DNA of 64,000 bases from JAIESQ01 sp964495375 (GTDB taxonomy: Bacteria; Planctomycetota; Planctomycetia; Pirellulales; JAEUIK01): NCBI GenBank assembly GCA_964495375.1, contig CAZBWM010000036.1, positions 1 to 64,000 on the forward strand, read 5' to 3'. Below are positions 61,307 through 64,000 of the stretch, piece by piece; the stretch's first letter is position 1; the number at the start of each line of letters is the position of its first letter. Made by a program: the position numbers and the translations under genes. The notes beneath the pieces are model-generated. The model had not been told where the DNA came from, made no database searches, and saw only the letters and a program-made list of their open reading frames with translations.

Positions 61307-63673
61307 ATGTGGTATCCGCTTCGACGATGGCTCGCACGATCGCGCCGCGCCAATCAGCCGGTGCAAGCCCACATGACGTTCGGGCAAACCTCGGTGGGGC
61401 GCACGATGTCGCGCACGGCGCTGCTGCTGAAGAAGCAACTCTGGATCTGGCCGATCGTGGCGCTCGTGCTCTTGGGCACGATCGGCTATTTCGCGCGGCA
61501 GTCGATCCACCGCACGATGAACGACAACCTCCGTTCCGAGCTGCAGACGCTCTTGGGCGTCGAACGGGCGATGGTTGAGAAGTGGTTCAAGTCGCAAGAG
61601 GCCAGCGCCACCACGTTGGCCAACGATCCAGAAATTCGCCGCCTAATTGGTGAATTAGTGGCTGCCGACAGCGCGCCCGTCGACAATGCCCCAGCCACCG
61701 CCGACAACTCCACCCGGCGGCAGCACGAGTTGCTCAAGAAGCTCGAAGCCGGCATGTCGGCCCACGATTTCGCCGGCTATGTCGTTGCCAACAAACAGCA
61801 GACGATAGTCGCCGCGTTTACGCCACAACTCGTAGGCCAGAGTTTTCCCCAGTTCGATTCGTTTCTATCGCGGGTGCTCGACGGCCAAGCGAGTGTCTCG
61901 CCCCCGTTCGCCAGCGTCGTCATGCTCAAGGACAAGACCGGCAAGTTGCGCTCGGGTATCCCCACGATGCTCATCGGCGCACCCGTCCGCGACGACAATT
62001 TGCAAGTCGTCGCCGTGCTTGCGATGCGCGTACAGCCCGAAAAGGAATTTACCGAAATCTTGCAGCTTGGTCGCCTGGGCGCCACGGGCGAGACTTACGC
62101 CGTCAATAAGCAGGGCGTGCTCGTGTCGAATAGCCGCTTCGATGAAGAGCTGATTCTGCTCGGCTTGTTGCCCGACACCGACGAAGCAGCTTCGATTCTC
62201 AACATTCAGGTGCGGGACCCCGGCGGCGACATGACGCAAGGATACCGCCCGCAGGTGCGCCGTCGCGAAATGCCGCTGACCGCAGCCTGCGCCGGCGCTG
62301 TCAGCGGAACGACCGGGGTGAGTTCGGCCGGGAATCGCGACTATCGCGGCGTGCCGACCGTCTCCGCCTGGACCTGGCTGCCGAATTACGATCTGGGTTT
62401 GGTTACGGCCATCGACTTCGACGAGGCGTTCCACCCACTGACGATCCTCGATCGGACCTTTCAATTTCTATTTGGTTTGTTGGCGCTGGCCGCTGGGGCG
62501 ATTTTCGTCTTCACGCTCGTGGTCGCCCGCTTGCAACGGCAAGCCCAACGCGCCGAAATCGAAGCCAAGCAACTCGGCCAGTATCGGCTACTCGACAAGA
62601 TCGGCGCCGGCGCAATGGGCATCGTCTACAAGGGGCAGCACGCTATGCTGCGCCGCCCAACGGCCATCAAGATGCTCGACGTCGATCGCATCAGCGAAGC
62701 CGCCACGGCCCGCTTCGAACGCGAAGTGCAGATCACCTGCCAACTCAACAACCCTCATACCGTGGCCATCTACGACTACGGCCGCACGCCCGAGGGGGTT
62801 TTCTACTACGCGATGGAATACCTCGACGGCATCGATCTGCAGGTCCTTGTCGACCAGTATGGTCCGCAAAGCGAAGGGCGCACGGTCGCCATCCTGCGGC
62901 AAATCTGCGCGTCGCTGTACGAAGCCCACTCGATGGGGCTGGTGCATCGCGACATCAAGCCGGCCAACATCATGCTCAATCGCCGCGGCGCCGAGCCCGA
63001 CGTCGTCAAAGTGCTCGATTTCGGCCTCGTCAAGGCGCAGGGGGACGACAAGGCCGATCGTCAGAGCGAAGGCGGGTTGGCCGGTACGCCCCTCTATATG
63101 TCGCCCGAAGCTATCCAAGCTCCCGATTCGGTCGACGCGCGCAGCGACCTGTACGCCGTCGGTGCCGTCGGTTACTTCCTGCTGACGGGGCAAACCGCGT
63201 TCACGGCGCGCACGCTCGTCGAACTGTGTCAGCAGCACCTCACAGCGATCCCCGATTCCCCATCGCAGCGATTGGGGCGACCGGTTTCGCCTGAGCTCGA
63301 ACACGCGATTTTGGCCTGCCTGGAAAAGAGCCGCGCCAAGCGCCCGCAGACCGCCCGTGACCTGTCGACCATGCTCGAGCGTGTGACGGCCACCTGGACG
63401 CTCGAGGACGCCGAAGCCTGGTGGAGCCGGCACGAACGGGGCCAACACGCTGCTGAAACCGCCAGCGGTTCGGCCGCCACGGTCGCGCCCGGCGCCGACC
63501 TCACTCGCGACAGCCGGGCGCCGGCCCCAGCGGTGACACCCTCAGCCGCCGCGCCCAGGTCGTCGCCTGCTCCGCCCAGCACGGGCTCGCCCGCCGCGCC
63601 ACCACAAGGCTCGCGCACTGTCAGCCAGGGGCTGGACCAAACCGCCTTCTTCGACACCTCCGACGACGAATAG
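61307..63673 (+). CDS. Transmembrane Ser/Thr protein kinase with extracytoplasmic Cache-like sensor
   Basis: A 788-residue protein. A transmembrane helix (WIWPIVALVLLGTIGYFA, about residues 46-63) is followed by a roughly 320-residue extracytoplasmic region resembling a double-Cache sensor (FASVVMLKDKTGKLRSGIPTMLIGAPVRDDNLQVVAVLAMRV; LGATGETYAVNKQGVLVSNS). A second helix is at about 385-408. The Hanks-type kinase (425-690) has the P-loop IGAGAMGIVYKG, Lys in TAIKML, HRDIKPANIM, DFG and GTPLYMSPE. The tail is Pro/Ala/Ser-rich. ATGs at 61373 and 61406 are alternative starts. It phosphorylates unknown proteins in response to a small extracellular ligand. Confidence 0.9.
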   Translation: MWYPLRRWLARSRRANQPVQAHMTFGQTSVGRTMSRTALLLKKQLWIWPIVALVLLGTIGYFARQSIHRTMNDNLRSELQTLLGVERAMVEKWFKSQEASATTLANDPEIRRLIGELVAADSAPVDNAPATADNSTRRQHELLKKLEAGMSAHDFAGYVVANKQQTIVAAFTPQLVGQSFPQFDSFLSRVLDGQASVSPPFASVVMLKDKTGKLRSGIPTMLIGAPVRDDNLQVVAVLAMRVQPEKEFTEILQLGRLGATGETYAVNKQGVLVSNSRFDEELILLGLLPDTDEAASILNIQVRDPGGDMTQGYRPQVRRREMPLTAACAGAVSGTTGVSSAGNRDYRGVPTVSAWTWLPNYDLGLVTAIDFDEAFHPLTILDRTFQFLFGLLALAAGAIFVFTLVVARLQRQAQRAEIEAKQLGQYRLLDKIGAGAMGIVYKGQHAMLRRPTAIKMLDVDRISEAATARFEREVQITCQLNNPHTVAIYDYGRTPEGVFYYAMEYLDGIDLQVLVDQYGPQSEGRTVAILRQICASLYEAHSMGLVHRDIKPANIMLNRRGAEPDVVKVLDFGLVKAQGDDKADRQSEGGLAGTPLYMSPEAIQAPDSVDARSDLYAVGAVGYFLLTGQTAFTARTLVELCQQHLTAIPDSPSQRLGRPVSPELEHAILACLEKSRAKRPQTARDLSTMLERVTATWTLEDAEAWWSRHERGQHAAETASGSAATVAPGADLTRDSRAPAPAVTPSAAAPRSSPAPPSTGSPAAPPQGSRTVSQGLDQTAFFDTSDDE

Positions 63674-63688
63674 CACGCCCGAATCAGC

Positions 63689-63769
63689 CGGGGACTGTCC
63701 CGCCCTTTTTTCGGCGTTCGACAGCGCGACAACCAGTACGCGAGTTCCGAAAACACGGGACTATACCCC
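63689..63769. repeat. GGGGACTGTCCC-type inverted repeat, copy B
   Basis: CGGGGACTGTCCCGCCCTTT at the left and GAAAACACGGGACTATACCC at the right, the same family as the copy after phnW. Here it follows the kinase stop. The inner sequence differs. Confidence 0.7.
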
Positions 63770-63863
63770 TGGCCTTGTCGCGCCGACTTGCATCGTGCCC
63801 TGCGATCCTTTAGAAGTCGCAGTGACAATTCAAATCCGATGTCGCCCCTCCGCGAGTTCTCTC

Positions 63864-64000
63864 ATGCGCCACCAAACAATCTTTCGCGCCACGATCCTCA
63901 CCGCAGCGCTTGTACTATCCGTCTCCTGGTCATTCGCCGATGAACCCCGTTTCGAGGCCGAGCTCATCTTTCCGCTCCACAAACAGCACAATCACGCGCC
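63864..64000 (+). CDS. Secreted protein, 3'-truncated by the window edge (possibly sialidase-like)
   Basis: Only 45 residues are visible. MRHQTIFRATILTAALVLSV is a signal peptide ending near SFADE, followed by FEAELIFPLHKQHNHA. Planctomycete sialidase/BNR-type exoenzymes often begin their mature part with a similar ELIFP...HxH segment, so this is a guess at the family. No ribosome site is strong. The rest lies outside the window. Confidence 0.5.
   Translation, partial: MRHQTIFRATILTAALVLSVSWSFADEPRFEAELIFPLHKQHNHA

Noticed and set aside
1..64000. CRISPR arrays, tRNA or rRNA genes, insertion sequences, prophage
   Set aside because: No regularly spaced direct repeats, no cloverleaf or rRNA segments recognised, and no transposase, integrase or phage structural motifs in any frame; the holin-like protein belongs to the chromosomal YqjE group.

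Overview
This is a GC-rich window from a bacterium that is very probably a planctomycete, most likely Pirellulales-like. The evidence is gene content: four PEP-CTERM sorting signals, a DUF1559-type protein, a sulfatase, a YCF48/CBM9 secreted protein, a transmembrane Ser/Thr kinase, and several families of short inverted intergenic repeats. No rRNA, tRNA, CRISPR array, insertion sequence or phage gene was seen.

Layout. 1-9 kb: the end of a bifunctional proline-catabolism enzyme (PutA), a large secreted beta-propeller protein, a WD40 protein, an unknown protein and an SDR. 9-20 kb: two tandem PEP-CTERM paralogues and a LamG-like PEP-CTERM protein, an overlapping sigma/anti-sigma-like pair, two secreted proteins, a fatty-acid desaturase, an SRPBCC protein and an HtrA-type protease. 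20.8-21.3 kb: a large nested inverted repeat. 21.6-26.4 kb: an organophosphate-type MFS transporter, a LicC-like nucleotidyltransferase, a single-domain MetE-like methyltransferase and a sulfatase.

26.5-46.8 kb is the most interesting part. It gathers genes of the kind found in general-stress and envelope-stress regulons: a YdaD-like SDR, DUF3309, a small lipoprotein, DUF1328, two AI-2E/PerM-type transporters, a holin-X/YqjE-like protein, a DUF883/YqjD-like protein, a PRC-barrel protein and a hemerythrin. They are interleaved with signalling genes: a sigma-54 activator, a receiver/pseudo-Hpt protein, a CHASE3 hybrid kinase, and a five-gene cluster of Rcp-type response regulators and kinases. 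By eye I found seven sites close to the sigma-54 promoter consensus (GG-N10-GC). All are intergenic and correctly oriented, and they lie ahead of the activator gene itself, the receiver/pseudo-Hpt gene, a small-protein gene, DUF3309, DUF1328, the DUF883-holin-AI-2E operon and the PRC-barrel gene. I propose that this is a sigma-54-controlled stress island run by the activator encoded within it.

47-64 kb: a third member of the PEP-CTERM paralogue family, a zinc-ribbon protein, a DsbD-like thiol:disulfide reductase, a three-subunit molybdenum hydroxylase followed 9 bp later by a 2-aminoethylphosphonate transaminase (PhnW), a YwqG-like protein, a DUF5009-type membrane acyltransferase, a saccharopine-dehydrogenase-like enzyme, a two-TM sensor Ser/Thr kinase and the start of a secreted protein running off the right edge. 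This part is rich in dispersed repeats, including three 80-bp copies of one inverted-repeat element.

Start sites were chosen from Shine-Dalgarno spacing, signal peptides and overlaps. Family names come from recognising motifs by eye, without database searches.
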